DNA of 64,000 nt from JACMLD01 sp038207265 (GCA_038207265.1 JBBQZZ010000010.1:62001-126000); one strand, 5' to 3'; shown: positions 9,073-18,240, numbered from the stretch's first letter. Program-made: numbers and translations. The notes: generated by a model from the sequence alone, not told the origin.

Positions 9073-10698
9073 ATGAATACAATATCAGGGCAATTTGCAG
9101 ATATTATCCAGCGCAGGATTTACCCTGCGGAAATAAGTTTTGACAACGGAAAGATCATTTCTGTTAAAGCAATTGCCGAAACTGAGCTGGAAAACCTGCA
9201 CTTTATTATTCCTGGTTTTATTGATGCACATGTGCACATTGAAAGCTCGATGCTGGTTCCTTCTGAATTTGCAAAACTGGCAGTGGTACATGGAACTGTT
9301 GCTACCATCAGCGACCCGCACGAGATTGCCAATGTGTGCGGTATTAAAGGTGTAGAATTCATGATTGAAAACGGGAAAACCGTTCCTTTCAAATTTAATT
9401 TTGGTGCGCCCAGTTGTGTACCGGCAACCATTTTTGAAACGGCCGGTGCTTCGCTGAACGCGGAAGACATCAAACAACTTTTGCTAAGACCAGAAATAAG
9501 ATACCTGAGCGAAATGATGAATTTTCCTGCTGTAATTAACCAGGAAGAAGAAGTGATGAAAAAAATTGCTGCAGCACATGATTTGAATAAGCCAGTGGAT
9601 GGACATGCTCCCGGATTAATGGGGGAACAAGCTAAAAAATATATAGCTGCCGGCATCAGTACGGATCACGAATGTTTTACCGAAGAAGAGGCCAGGGAGA
9701 AATTACGATTTGGAATGAAAATTCTGATCCGCGAAGGAAGTGCTGCTAAAAATTTTGATGCTTTGATCATGTTGTTGGACGAATATCCCGACATGATAAT
9801 GTTTTGCAGTGATGATAAACACCCGGATAGCCTGGTGGAAGGTCATATCAACCTACTTTGCAAAAGAGCGGTTGCCAAAGGCATTGATGTGTTCAATGTA
9901 TTGAGGGCCGCTTGTGTAAACCCTGTATTACATTATAAACCAGAAGTAGGTTTGTTGCGAAAAGGAGATCCGGCTGATTTTATTGTTGTAAAGGACCTGG
10001 AAAAATTTGAAGTACTGCAAACATATATCGATGGAGAACTGGTAGCTGACAATGGAAAATCTTTGATAATCTCCCAACAGGCAGGCCTGATCAACCACTT
10101 TGAATGCAGTAAAAAAAACAGCAGTGATTTTGCAGTGCCTTTTAATAATGAAACCAAAAAACGCACAGTTATTGAGGCATTGGACGGACAGTTGATAACC
10201 AATAAATTTTTATCCAATCCTACAGTAGTTGATAATAAAATAGTAAGTGACCCCGAAAACGATATACTGAAGATAGTTGTCGTGAATCGTTATAGCAACG
10301 CTCCCATTGCAAAAGCATTCATTAAAAATTTTGGTTTACAACAGGGTGCAATTGCATCTTCGGTTGCACATGACAGTCATAATATTGTTGCCGTGGGTAT
10401 TAGTGACGAAATCATTTGTAAAGCTGTAAACCTGGTGATTGAGAAAAAAGGTGGTATCAGTTGTGTGAGTGAAACAAACGAAATGGTTTTGGCTCTGCCA
10501 GTTGCAGGACTTATGACCAACAATGATGGTTATGCGGTTGCTGAAGCTTATACCGCCATTGATGCCATGGCGAAACGTTTGGGCAGCAGGTTATCTGCAC
10601 CGTTTATGACCTTGTCTTTTATGGCGCTGTTGGTGATACCGCATGTAAAACTCAGTGACAAAGGATTATTCGATGCTGATAAGTTTCAATTTATTTGA
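9073..10698 (+). CDS. ade: Adenine deaminase
   Basis: A 541-residue amidohydrolase that converts adenine to hypoxanthine in purine salvage. It has the DAHVHIESSM metal-binding motif near residue 50, DPHEIANVCG, DGHAPG near residue 178, STDHECFTEEEAREKLR, and SDDKHPDSL. The C-terminal part has VAHDSHNIVAVG, typical of the Ade family. Length matches the family (about 540-590 residues). It starts with ATG at 9073 and is transcribed away from the LolA-like/sortilin operon. About 190 bp separate it from the next gene, which has its own promoter, so it is probably a single-gene unit. Confidence 0.95.
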   Translation: MNTISGQFADIIQRRIYPAEISFDNGKIISVKAIAETELENLHFIIPGFIDAHVHIESSMLVPSEFAKLAVVHGTVATISDPHEIANVCGIKGVEFMIENGKTVPFKFNFGAPSCVPATIFETAGASLNAEDIKQLLLRPEIRYLSEMMNFPAVINQEEEVMKKIAAAHDLNKPVDGHAPGLMGEQAKKYIAAGISTDHECFTEEEAREKLRFGMKILIREGSAAKNFDALIMLLDEYPDMIMFCSDDKHPDSLVEGHINLLCKRAVAKGIDVFNVLRAACVNPVLHYKPEVGLLRKGDPADFIVVKDLEKFEVLQTYIDGELVADNGKSLIISQQAGLINHFECSKKNSSDFAVPFNNETKKRTVIEALDGQLITNKFLSNPTVVDNKIVSDPENDILKIVVVNRYSNAPIAKAFIKNFGLQQGAIASSVAHDSHNIVAVGISDEIICKAVNLVIEKKGGISCVSETNEMVLALPVAGLMTNNDGYAVAEAYTAIDAMAKRLGSRLSAPFMTLSFMALLVIPHVKLSDKGLFDADKFQFI

Positions 10699-10836
10699 GT
10701 TGGTTCAATAAGGCGTTGCCGTTGAACTGAGCGTAGCAAGAATGTTTCATCTTTATTCAAATGCCGGTTACCTTAAAAAATTCACCGCCAATTTACCCTG
10801 CTTTACCGGGTTTTTGTGCTTACATGCCTTATCCCT

Positions 10837-10868
10837 TTTGCCAGGTAGTCATCTGCCCTCTATTTTTG
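10837..10868 (+). promoter_or_regulatory. Bacteroidota-type promoter for the LiaF-like gene
   Basis: TTTG at 10837-10840 and TATTTTTG at 10861-10868 are separated by 20 nt. This fits the TTTG-N(19-21)-TAnnTTTG promoter described for Bacteroidota. It lies 18 bp before the start codon at 10887. Confidence 0.7.
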
Positions 10869-10886
10869 TTTCATAAATAATTACAA

Positions 10887-11723
10887 ATGGATACGCAAAA
10901 TCAAAGAACAGACTATAATCAACCAGGCAATAAAAACCGCGTTTTAGGAGGGTTGTTCCTGTTATTCCTGGGTGCTGTTTTCTTATTGAAAGAAGGTAAT
11001 TTTATTTTCTTTCCTTACTGGATTTTTACCTGGCCCATGATATTGATTGCAGTGGGAGTCTATACCGGCATCAAGCACGGATTCCGTGGACCAGGTTGGT
11101 TGATATTACTGGTAATTGGTATAGTTTTTCTTTTTGACCAGTTTGATACCGATATTGATCTGCATCGCTTCATTGTTCCGGGAATTATTATAGCCGTAGG
11201 AATGATGATGATTCTTCGCCCAAAAAAAAACTGGCAAAATAAAGACTGGAACGATTGGGGCAGACAGCGCAAACGGGATCGATGGAACAATTGGAACACA
11301 AGCCAGGCTTCGAATCTGAATAATCCCACACAACCAACACCTGGCCCAGGTAGCGGACCAGGACCTCAGTCTACAAATTATTCAGGTGAAGATTTTATAG
11401 ATAGCACGTCCTTTTTAGGTGGTACAAAAAGAGTGGTGGTATCCAAAAATTTTAAAGGAGCAGATATTACCTGCTTTTTGGGAGGTGCAGAAATAGATCT
11501 GAGCCAGGCAGATATTCAGGGTCCGGTGGTAATGGATATTACATTGGTTATGGGCGGTGCGAAGATTATTGTACCCCCTAACTGGGAAGTAAAAAGTGAA
11601 GCCAGTATTGTTTTGGGTTCTATGGAAGACAAGCGGCAGGCAAGACAGGTGGTTGATTTCAATAAGGTGTTGATCATAAAAGGCACCACGTTTATGGGTG
11701 GAATTGAATTGAAAAGTTTTTAA
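10887..11723 (+). CDS. LiaF-like membrane protein (DUF5668 plus LiaF C-terminal-like domain)
   Basis: A 278-residue protein. Residues 20-115 contain about four hydrophobic helices of the DUF5668/LiaF transmembrane type. A linker rich in W, N, G and P (about 120-168) follows, then a C-terminal beta-helical domain with repeated SFLGGTKR, CFLGGAEI and VMGGAKII units, as in the cell wall-active antibiotic response protein LiaF. In Gram-positives LiaF inhibits the LiaRS system. Here a LytS/LytTR two-component pair lies about 480 bp downstream on the same strand, which suggests envelope-stress sensing. That link is inferred from context. Confidence 0.85.
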   Translation: MDTQNQRTDYNQPGNKNRVLGGLFLLFLGAVFLLKEGNFIFFPYWIFTWPMILIAVGVYTGIKHGFRGPGWLILLVIGIVFLFDQFDTDIDLHRFIVPGIIIAVGMMMILRPKKNWQNKDWNDWGRQRKRDRWNNWNTSQASNLNNPTQPTPGPGSGPGPQSTNYSGEDFIDSTSFLGGTKRVVVSKNFKGADITCFLGGAEIDLSQADIQGPVVMDITLVMGGAKIIVPPNWEVKSEASIVLGSMEDKRQARQVVDFNKVLIIKGTTFMGGIELKSF

Positions 11724-11829
11724 GTGCCAGTTATCGCTTATAATATCAACTGTTGTTCAATATCGCGGAAAATTATTCAGGTGTCATCAATTTCATTGCC
11801 CATGAGGGCCAACTTTAAACCAACTTTTT

Positions 11830-12189
11830 ATGAACTGGTATCTTTCAAAAATTGTGTATCAGATAATTTGCGGAGAGGGCAATCATACAGCGCAGTTTGA
11901 CGAACAATTGCGGTTGATAACGGCCGACAACGAACAGGAAGCATTTCAGAAAGCCAAAAAAATTGGCATAATGGAACAGGAAAGTTTTTTAAATGATAAA
12001 AACAACCTGGTAAAATGGAAATTCATTGATGTTTGTGAATTGTATAAACTAAGTGAATTAATTGATGGAGCGGAAATGTACAGTCGTATACAGGAAGCCG
12101 ATGATGCCGGCAGGTATATTGAAATAATTCGCCGTAAAGCGGATTATATCCAGGGAGATAATGTTCTGCGTTCTTTACAATTAATTTAA
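11830..12189 (+). CDS. DUF4288-type small protein
   Basis: A 119-residue soluble protein with no signal peptide. The opening NWYLSKIVYQIICGEGNHTAQFDEQ and the TADNEQEAFQKAKKIG segment resemble DUF4288 proteins, whose function is unknown. It ends 9 bp before the histidine kinase start, so it is probably cotranscribed with the two-component genes. It may be an accessory of that system, but nothing in the sequence shows how. Confidence 0.75.
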   Translation: MNWYLSKIVYQIICGEGNHTAQFDEQLRLITADNEQEAFQKAKKIGIMEQESFLNDKNNLVKWKFIDVCELYKLSELIDGAEMYSRIQEADDAGRYIEIIRRKADYIQGDNVLRSLQLI

Positions 12190-12198
12190 ACCACTTCT

Positions 12199-13236
12199 TT
12201 GGCTGCTACACCACTTTCTCACCGCAAATTTTTATTGGCCTTTATCGCCTGGTGGCTTACCTGGTCTGGTATGCAAACCTGGATTATATATGCGCAAGGT
12301 TATTCACTGCAACTTTCCGTAACAGATAGTGTTGTAACAAATGTCTTATTGGCTGCAGCCTGTGTGCTTATCACAAATAATCTTAAATATTACTTACCGC
12401 AAAAAGAACGCTATGGCTATATTCTTTTGTTAAGTTTATTATTAACGGGTGGGTGGTTACTTGCTTTTAAATATGCATTACCATTGGCTGCTACTTATGA
12501 AACTGACTACGCTATTTTTTTATCAAAATCGCTGACCGTTAGATTTGGGGTGGCGTTTTTATTGATTGGATGCATGGCAATTATAAGTGTTCTTTGGTAT
12601 AGTTTTGAAGAACAGAGAGCAAGTGCCAAAAGAAAAACAGAAGCGGAACAGCTCACTAAAGACGCGGAGTTGTATAAACTGAGACAACAACTGCAACCGC
12701 ATTTTTTATTCAACAGTTTAAATTCCATTAATGCATTGATTGGAACAAGACCGCAGGAAGCCAGAAAAATGGTGCAGCAATTGTCTGATTTTTTACGTGG
12801 CACATTAAAAAGGGAAGAACAGCAATGGATAAAATTAGAAGAAGAAATTCGGTACCTGCAGCTTTACCTTAATATTGAAGAAGTGCGGTTTGGCAATCGT
12901 TTGTCAACAGAATTTGATACAGATCCCGCTTCCCTGCAAATGAAAATACCTGCCATGTTGTTACAACCGTTGGTAGAAAACGCTATTAAGTTTGGATTGT
13001 ATGATACCGTTGGTAAAACAATCATACAAATTAAAACCAGTGCAACGGAAGGAATGCTTAAGATAACGGTGCAGAATCCATTTGATCCTGCAACATCACA
13101 ACCCAGGCAGGGTACAGGTTTTGGACTAAATTCCATCCAGCGCCGTTTATACTTGTTATTTGCCAGGAATGATTTATTAACAACCGCGGCGAACAATAAT
13201 TTATTTACCACGGTCATTAAAGTACCACAGCTATAA
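12199..13236 (+). CDS. LytS-family sensor histidine kinase
   Basis: A 345-residue membrane kinase: four hydrophobic helices (about 12-32, 45-60, 73-95, 115-135), a short coiled coil (138-160), then a His_kinase domain. QLQPHFLFNSLNSI holds the phosphorylated histidine (H168), and LLQPLVENAIKFG and GFGLNSIQRRL are the ATP-binding N and G boxes. There is no separate periplasmic sensor domain, so sensing is probably within the membrane. The start is TTG; the next ATG (residue 25) would remove part of the first helix. The response regulator begins 14 bp downstream, so they form one operon. Confidence 0.9.
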   Translation: MAATPLSHRKFLLAFIAWWLTWSGMQTWIIYAQGYSLQLSVTDSVVTNVLLAAACVLITNNLKYYLPQKERYGYILLLSLLLTGGWLLAFKYALPLAATYETDYAIFLSKSLTVRFGVAFLLIGCMAIISVLWYSFEEQRASAKRKTEAEQLTKDAELYKLRQQLQPHFLFNSLNSINALIGTRPQEARKMVQQLSDFLRGTLKREEQQWIKLEEEIRYLQLYLNIEEVRFGNRLSTEFDTDPASLQMKIPAMLLQPLVENAIKFGLYDTVGKTIIQIKTSATEGMLKITVQNPFDPATSQPRQGTGFGLNSIQRRLYLLFARNDLLTTAANNNLFTTVIKVPQL

Positions 13237-13250
13237 CGTTATATAAAATC

Positions 13251-14003
13251 ATGAAAAAAGTAATTATAATAGATGATGAGCCGCTGGCAAGAAGTATGGT
13301 AATAGAATATTTGCAGTCTCATCCGCAATTGCAATTGATGCAGGAATGCAATGATGGGTTTGAAGGAGTAAAAGCCATTATGCAGCACCAGCCTGATTTA
13401 ATTTTCCTGGATATTCAAATGCCGAAGATCAATGGATTTGAAATGCTGGAGCTGGTAGATCAACCCCTTGCTGTAATTTTTACAACTGCTTTTGACGAAT
13501 ATGCTATCAAAGCATTTGAAGCACATGCGGTGGACTACCTTCTAAAACCATTCAGCAAAGAACGATTTGATAAAGCCATTCAGCGATGGATGGATCAGCA
13601 GCAAACCACTACCACCCCCGTGACAAACAACAACACAGATCAATTATTGGAAACGGCGTCCTTAACACCCGGGCAAAACCAACGTATTGTTGTTAAGAAT
13701 GGTGCCAAGATCAAAATTATTCCGGTGCAGGATGTGCAATACCTGGAAGCTGCAGATGATTATGTAAAGATCCATACAACTGATGGCTATTACTTAAAAA
13801 ATAAAACAATGGCACATTTTGAAAAGGCATTGGATGCCCAGCAGTTTGCACGTTGCCATCGTTCTTACCTGGTAAACGTGCAACACATTACACGTATTGA
13901 TCCTTACGAAAAAGATGGTCACCTGGCTATCTTAAAATCCGGCGCCAGGGTTTCTGTAAGTAAAACAGGTTATGTAAAACTGCGGCAGGTGTTAGGTTTA
14001 TAA
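13251..14003 (+). CDS. LytTR-family response regulator
   Basis: A 250-residue regulator. Residues 1-120 form a receiver domain with the acidic pair DDE (8-10), phospho-acceptor D54 in FLDIQMP, and the KPF motif (about 109). Residues 145-250 are a LytTR DNA-binding domain (YLEAADDYVKIHT, FARCHRSYLVNVQHI). It is the partner of the kinase just upstream and would bind direct-repeat promoter sites. No target site was confidently identified; the nearby 18-bp palindrome at 14064 is only a possibility. Confidence 0.95.
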   Translation: MKKVIIIDDEPLARSMVIEYLQSHPQLQLMQECNDGFEGVKAIMQHQPDLIFLDIQMPKINGFEMLELVDQPLAVIFTTAFDEYAIKAFEAHAVDYLLKPFSKERFDKAIQRWMDQQQTTTTPVTNNNTDQLLETASLTPGQNQRIVVKNGAKIKIIPVQDVQYLEAADDYVKIHTTDGYYLKNKTMAHFEKALDAQQFARCHRSYLVNVQHITRIDPYEKDGHLAILKSGARVSVSKTGYVKLRQVLGL

Positions 14004-14063
14004 AACCGTAAGTCACCTAATATTTAAATTTGATCAATTTTTATAGTCAATTGAAATAATGCG

Positions 14064-14081
14064 AATCGTAGATCTACGATT
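14064..14081. repeat. 18-bp perfect palindrome upstream of the three-gene module
   Basis: AATCGTAGATCTACGATT is a perfect palindrome 60 bp past the response regulator stop and about 70 bp upstream of the -7 box at 14151. No T-run follows, so it is not a classical terminator. It could be an operator for the next operon. Confidence 0.5.
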
Positions 14082-14150
14082 TCCGTTTCCTTTTATTCTC
14101 CATTTATCAACACTTTTATGATCTGCTATCATTAGCATTGGCTCAAATGC

Positions 14151-14158
14151 TATATTTG
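14151..14158 (+). promoter_or_regulatory. -7 promoter box for the membrane/vWA/Ppx-like operon
   Basis: TATATTTG matches TAnnTTTG exactly and ends 8 bp before the TTG start at 14167. No good -33 TTG lies at the usual distance. If used, the transcript would have almost no leader. Confidence 0.4.
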
Positions 14159-14166
14159 AAAAGCCT

Positions 14167-15450
14167 TTGACTACCTATAACCCAAAGCGTACCATTGTGA
14201 TTATTACCAGCAAATCAAAACTAATTGACACCGGAAAAAACCACCTGCAGGATCTCTCCAATGTGGTGGTTAAAGATTTGCGGGAATACGGAGTTGAACA
14301 AGCAGGTACTTACAAAGGTGGTGTTGAAGCTTACAAAGGCATGCTCAATAAAATTCGCAGTGGTTCAATTCTTACCGAACAGGATTCCGTCAGACTGGTT
14401 GCAAAAACAGAAGAAACAAAAGGGCGCATTCAAAAACAAATTGATTCGTTACTGGAAAAATATTATGAATTAAAAAGCCGCGCCGATGAAATTCACAACA
14501 GTCGCGATATAACGAAAGGCCTGGTGCCCATCAAACAAACTGAAATCAACCTGCTCAAAAACCAGGTGGATGAAATTGAAACAACACGCAGTACCTTACA
14601 CAATAATAAATTTAACACGTTTAGCTGGGGCACTTATTCATTCCTGTTTTTCCTTTTGCTGGCATTGTCGTTTTATTTGTTGTATTTCTATATGAGCGTG
14701 GCTGATTTTGCATTGAATGGCGTTGATCCTATGTCACTGTTCCAGGAAGGGAGACTAAACATACAATTGTTACCCAACCTTCGCCGGCTCATCTATCTAA
14801 TTATCAACTACCCGCCACTGATAGTTTTCCCCACCATCTTTTTTGCGTTGGGTACTTCTATTCATTTGTTTTCTGAAAAAGGAGTTCGTTTCAAAAAAAT
14901 TGTGATAGGATTGATGATACTGGTTTTTGTAGGCGATATGTTACTGGCTTTCCAGGTACATACGGGTGTAAATGAAATTTTGATAAAAGCCAACCGGGAA
15001 GAATTCAAAACGTTGATCGTACCTGTTTATGGCGACTCTCGTTTTTACCTGGTATTGTTCCTGGGCTTTGGCGTATTTGCCATCTGGAGCGCAGTCTATT
15101 ACCTGTTGCAAATGGAATGGGCCAAACGCAACCAGATCAAATTACGTTATCAGCGCATCAGTCGTTTACAAGATGAAATTCTTGAGCTGGAAGAAAAAAG
15201 AATGTTGTACGAAACAGAGATTAATCATATAGCGAAACGTATAGAAAATTTAAGCAAGGAAAAGGATAGAATGGTTTTGCCTGTTGATACCATTGAAAAA
15301 AACATCAATTATTTCCGTGATGGATGGAACGGCTACTTATCTACTTTGTATGGAAGAGACAAAGGAGAAGAGCAGATAAAAATCATTAACGAAGCGTCAG
15401 AAGCTTATATCAGGGAACTGAAAGAATTCCAGGAATCATATTTTAAATAA
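14167..15450 (+). CDS. Four-helix membrane protein with coiled coils at both ends
   Basis: A 427-residue protein of no recognised family. Residues 80-150 and 325-372 are rich in E, K, Q and L with heptad character, consistent with coiled coils. Between them are about four membrane helices (155-177, 207-232, 244-264, 292-315), which would place both coiled-coil ends on the same, probably cytoplasmic, side. The start is TTG; the ATG nearby at 14147 is out of frame and the next in-frame Met is near residue 59. Six bp separate it from the vWA-like lipoprotein gene, so they are cotranscribed. It may be a scaffold or inner-membrane anchor for the exported products of the next two genes (inference). 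Confidence 0.75.
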   Translation: MTTYNPKRTIVIITSKSKLIDTGKNHLQDLSNVVVKDLREYGVEQAGTYKGGVEAYKGMLNKIRSGSILTEQDSVRLVAKTEETKGRIQKQIDSLLEKYYELKSRADEIHNSRDITKGLVPIKQTEINLLKNQVDEIETTRSTLHNNKFNTFSWGTYSFLFFLLLALSFYLLYFYMSVADFALNGVDPMSLFQEGRLNIQLLPNLRRLIYLIINYPPLIVFPTIFFALGTSIHLFSEKGVRFKKIVIGLMILVFVGDMLLAFQVHTGVNEILIKANREEFKTLIVPVYGDSRFYLVLFLGFGVFAIWSAVYYLLQMEWAKRNQIKLRYQRISRLQDEILELEEKRMLYETEINHIAKRIENLSKEKDRMVLPVDTIEKNINYFRDGWNGYLSTLYGRDKGEEQIKIINEASEAYIRELKEFQESYFK

Positions 15451-15456
15451 TCAGAC

Positions 15457-16713
15457 ATGCGGCGGTACGGTTTCTTATTGTTGGCAGGAATGTTCTTTTT
15501 TGCGGGTTGCAGTGAATTTCAGCAGGCTGTTAAAGATGCAAAGAAAGATGTTGTATTACCACCAAAGGATAATTATATAGTCTTACTGGATTTAAGTGAT
15601 CGCATATTGTTTAACAACCAGCAACAGGTACCCAAGGACCTTTCGGTTATCAATTCCATTTTTGCGGTTTTTAAATCAAAACTGGGTATAAAAGATCCCA
15701 CTCATCTGTATTATACCGTCAATGACAAATTGAAAGTGTTAATTGCTCCCCAGAAAACAACCCCCAAATCCTTATATGATATGGTAGGAAGCCTGCGCAT
15801 TGAACTGGCTTCCGAACAGCCCGATAAAAAAGCAGGTTTGATAGATTCTGCAGAAAAAAATTTCAACAGTACACTTCCGTTAATTTATAAACAGGCCGTG
15901 ATTGGCAATAACAGCAATGCTTATTCCGGTGCCGATATATGGAAATATTTCAACGAAGACCTGGATGATGATTTAGAAAAAGATGCACAAAATACATTGT
16001 TCATTATAACCGATGGTTACATGGATTTGGAAAAAACGGAAGAGCGGCCCGCTCAAAACAATCGTTTCGCTTCCTGTTCTCAAATTATGAATGCATTGAA
16101 AAAATATCCTGATTGGGAAAATAAATTTACCGAAGGAGACTATGGCATTTTACCCATTAAGAAAAAATTCAGCAACCTCCGGGTCGTTTTATTACAGGTC
16201 AATCCAAAAGATGAATGGAGCGGCGAATATAGTTTGCTCACGAAAATCTGGGGCAAATGGTTCAATGAAATGGGCATCACTACTTATCGCTTTATTAAAG
16301 ACGATAACATCAATGAAGTAAGAGAATCTGTTGAAAAGTTTATGCAGGTAAAAATTGCGGGTAGAATTGAACCGGTACAATGGACAAAGATTACTGAGAA
16401 AGACAGCACCCTTTCTACAACATCCGTTAAAGACCAGGAAAAAAGCGAACCCATCAGTTTTGTCAATAACCCGGTTGTTACACCGGGAAAAAAAATATCA
16501 ACTGGTACCAGTAAATCAGTAGCACATTCTGCAAAAGATGTTTTACCTCCCGATGAAACAGATGCTGATTTTCAAACCAATAAAAAAAAAGTTAACCCGG
16601 CTATAACAAACCCTTCCAATACTTCGAAAGACGACACTGATATTTTAAAAGATGGTACACCCACAAAAGGTTTTAATACCGGGATTAAGAAGAGTAAGAA
16701 AAAGAATCGGTGA
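15457..16713 (+). CDS. von Willebrand A-like lipoprotein
   Basis: A 418-residue lipoprotein: the signal peptide ends in the lipobox FAGC with Cys18 as the lipidated residue. Residues 38-290 look like a vWA-type domain. YIVLLDLSDR (D45, S47, D48) resembles a MIDAS strand, though it is not a strict DxSxS, and FIITDG (T185, D186, G187) matches the later MIDAS Thr/Asp strand. The last 120 residues are low-complexity, rich in K, T, S, D and P, and likely disordered. It is the middle gene of a three-gene operon. A ligand- or metal-dependent protein-protein interaction role is likely; the partner is unknown. Confidence 0.75.
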   Translation: MRRYGFLLLAGMFFFAGCSEFQQAVKDAKKDVVLPPKDNYIVLLDLSDRILFNNQQQVPKDLSVINSIFAVFKSKLGIKDPTHLYYTVNDKLKVLIAPQKTTPKSLYDMVGSLRIELASEQPDKKAGLIDSAEKNFNSTLPLIYKQAVIGNNSNAYSGADIWKYFNEDLDDDLEKDAQNTLFIITDGYMDLEKTEERPAQNNRFASCSQIMNALKKYPDWENKFTEGDYGILPIKKKFSNLRVVLLQVNPKDEWSGEYSLLTKIWGKWFNEMGITTYRFIKDDNINEVRESVEKFMQVKIAGRIEPVQWTKITEKDSTLSTTSVKDQEKSEPISFVNNPVVTPGKKISTGTSKSVAHSAKDVLPPDETDADFQTNKKKVNPAITNPSNTSKDDTDILKDGTPTKGFNTGIKKSKKKNR

Positions 16714-16827
16714 GTAAGTGAGTGGCAGGTAGATAGTAGCTAGCGGGGAGAAAGTTGCTTAGGTTTAGTGTTTAATTCCATTCTAAAAAAAATTCTGGTA
16801 ATAGTTATTGATGTACACAATCGTAGT

Positions 16828-18240
16828 ATGAAAAAATATTTCTTATTCTTTTTTATTAGCCTGCTGGCAATCTACAGCCTGCAAGCGCAGGATTATTACC
16901 GCAAAATCAACAATGCTCTTCGCTATATCAAAGTGGGTAATACTTTGCGTGAAGCACAGCAATATGATCTCAGTGAAAAATATTTACGACAGGGTTTGCA
17001 AATTATTACTGAACAAGGTGACAAATACTGGGAAGCAGCAGCTTATGAAAACCTTGGTTTGCTCTTTAAGGACCAGGATAAAACAGAAGATGCCAGCCGC
17101 TATTTCAATAAAGCATTGGTTATTTACCGTCAATTGAAAATGTCGCTGAGCGAAAAAGCACTTGAGCAAATGCTCACTGGTGCCGAAGGCAAGGAACAAT
17201 TGTATGGAGGAATTGAAATTGGGGCGAAGGGAATTAAGCTTAGTATTTTAAGTGTTCAGCTAAACAGCAATGGTGAAGTTGAATATGTATTGAAGTCAGA
17301 TTCATCGGTAAACCCTGAACCCGCGGCCATGACGCCTCAATCGCAGCAGGAAACTGCAGATGCACTGAGAAAATTCATGGAAGTAGCAAAGAATAAATAT
17401 GGAATTAATACTGATCATTTATACATTGTTATCAGCAGCGGATTGAAAATGGAACTGGATAAGAAAAACAAATCAGCTGAATTCATATCTGCTGTAACGC
17501 CGGCCAATGCACCCGCAGGTTTTAATATTCAATCCGTCTCTTCCGCAGAAGAAGCTGAGTTGGCAGTATTGGGAACAGTGCCCCCTAAGCGCAGATTCAG
17601 TACCAGCCTCATTGATGTAGGCAGCAATAAAACCAATGGCGGTTATTTCATGGATGCTTCACAATCATTTGATGCCGTTTATTTCCCTGTAGGCACCAAG
17701 AGCTTTGTAAAAATGATAAAAAATAAAAACCCTTTTAATATAAATGATTTTGCAAAGGTGGGTGAAACACTGTGGAGAGACAGCCTCGGGCAAGTGGTAC
17801 GGGATGAACTGGGAAGAAGAGCCGGTTTAAAAAACCGCAGTGCAACCTATCTCGGCGGTGGCATTGTATGGTGTATAGCAACCTATCTTTACCCGGAGAA
17901 AGTAAATGATAACTATGTTGAACTAACGCCAGACGCTATACGCCGTTTCAGGATTCTGCTGCTAAGTAATTACGAAAAAGCCATTCAACCAGATCTCAAC
18001 GCTATCAGCAATGAAAACCTTTTAATGGATGCCCGCAAAACCATCAGTCGCGCACAGAATACATACGACCAGGAATCATTAATTGCCGGCGCAGTTTGGA
18101 TTGAAGGCCTGATGAAAGAATTAAATGCCACGCAACCGGTTAAGCGCTTTTATTTTTCAAAATATGCGTATGTGGGTTGGATATCCGGTTATATCAGCAG
18201 GGCCGTGGCAGAAGAGTTTAGAAAGAAGAACGAGCAATAG
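16828..18240 (+). CDS. Exported TPR protein with Ppx/GppA-like actin-fold domain
   Basis: The frame is open from 16768, but ATG 16828 gives a clean signal peptide (residues 1-21, ending LQAQ) and a 470-residue protein. Residues 30-115 are TPR-like helices (EKYLRQGLQII, ASRYFNKALVIY). Residues 125-470 have the Ppx/GppA layout: GGIEIGAKGIKLSIL (127-141) as phosphate loop 1, SSAEEAELA (238-246) like the catalytic SGxEEAxL motif, LIDVGSNKTN (261-270) as phosphate loop 2, and YLGGGIVW (341-348) as the nucleotide-site strand. Ppx/GppA enzymes are normally cytoplasmic and split polyphosphate or pppGpp; export with an N-terminal TPR is unusual. Phosphate loop 2 has SNK where the family has a Gly-rich GGGS, so activity is uncertain. 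It follows the vWA-like gene by 114 bp. Confidence 0.75.
   Translation: MKKYFLFFFISLLAIYSLQAQDYYRKINNALRYIKVGNTLREAQQYDLSEKYLRQGLQIITEQGDKYWEAAAYENLGLLFKDQDKTEDASRYFNKALVIYRQLKMSLSEKALEQMLTGAEGKEQLYGGIEIGAKGIKLSILSVQLNSNGEVEYVLKSDSSVNPEPAAMTPQSQQETADALRKFMEVAKNKYGINTDHLYIVISSGLKMELDKKNKSAEFISAVTPANAPAGFNIQSVSSAEEAELAVLGTVPPKRRFSTSLIDVGSNKTNGGYFMDASQSFDAVYFPVGTKSFVKMIKNKNPFNINDFAKVGETLWRDSLGQVVRDELGRRAGLKNRSATYLGGGIVWCIATYLYPEKVNDNYVELTPDAIRRFRILLLSNYEKAIQPDLNAISNENLLMDARKTISRAQNTYDQESLIAGAVWIEGLMKELNATQPVKRFYFSKYAYVGWISGYISRAVAEEFRKKNEQ

Noticed and set aside
9085..9656. Two long minus-strand frames antisense to the start of adenine deaminase
   Set aside because: They lie wholly inside the well-supported ade gene and contain no recognisable domain or start context.
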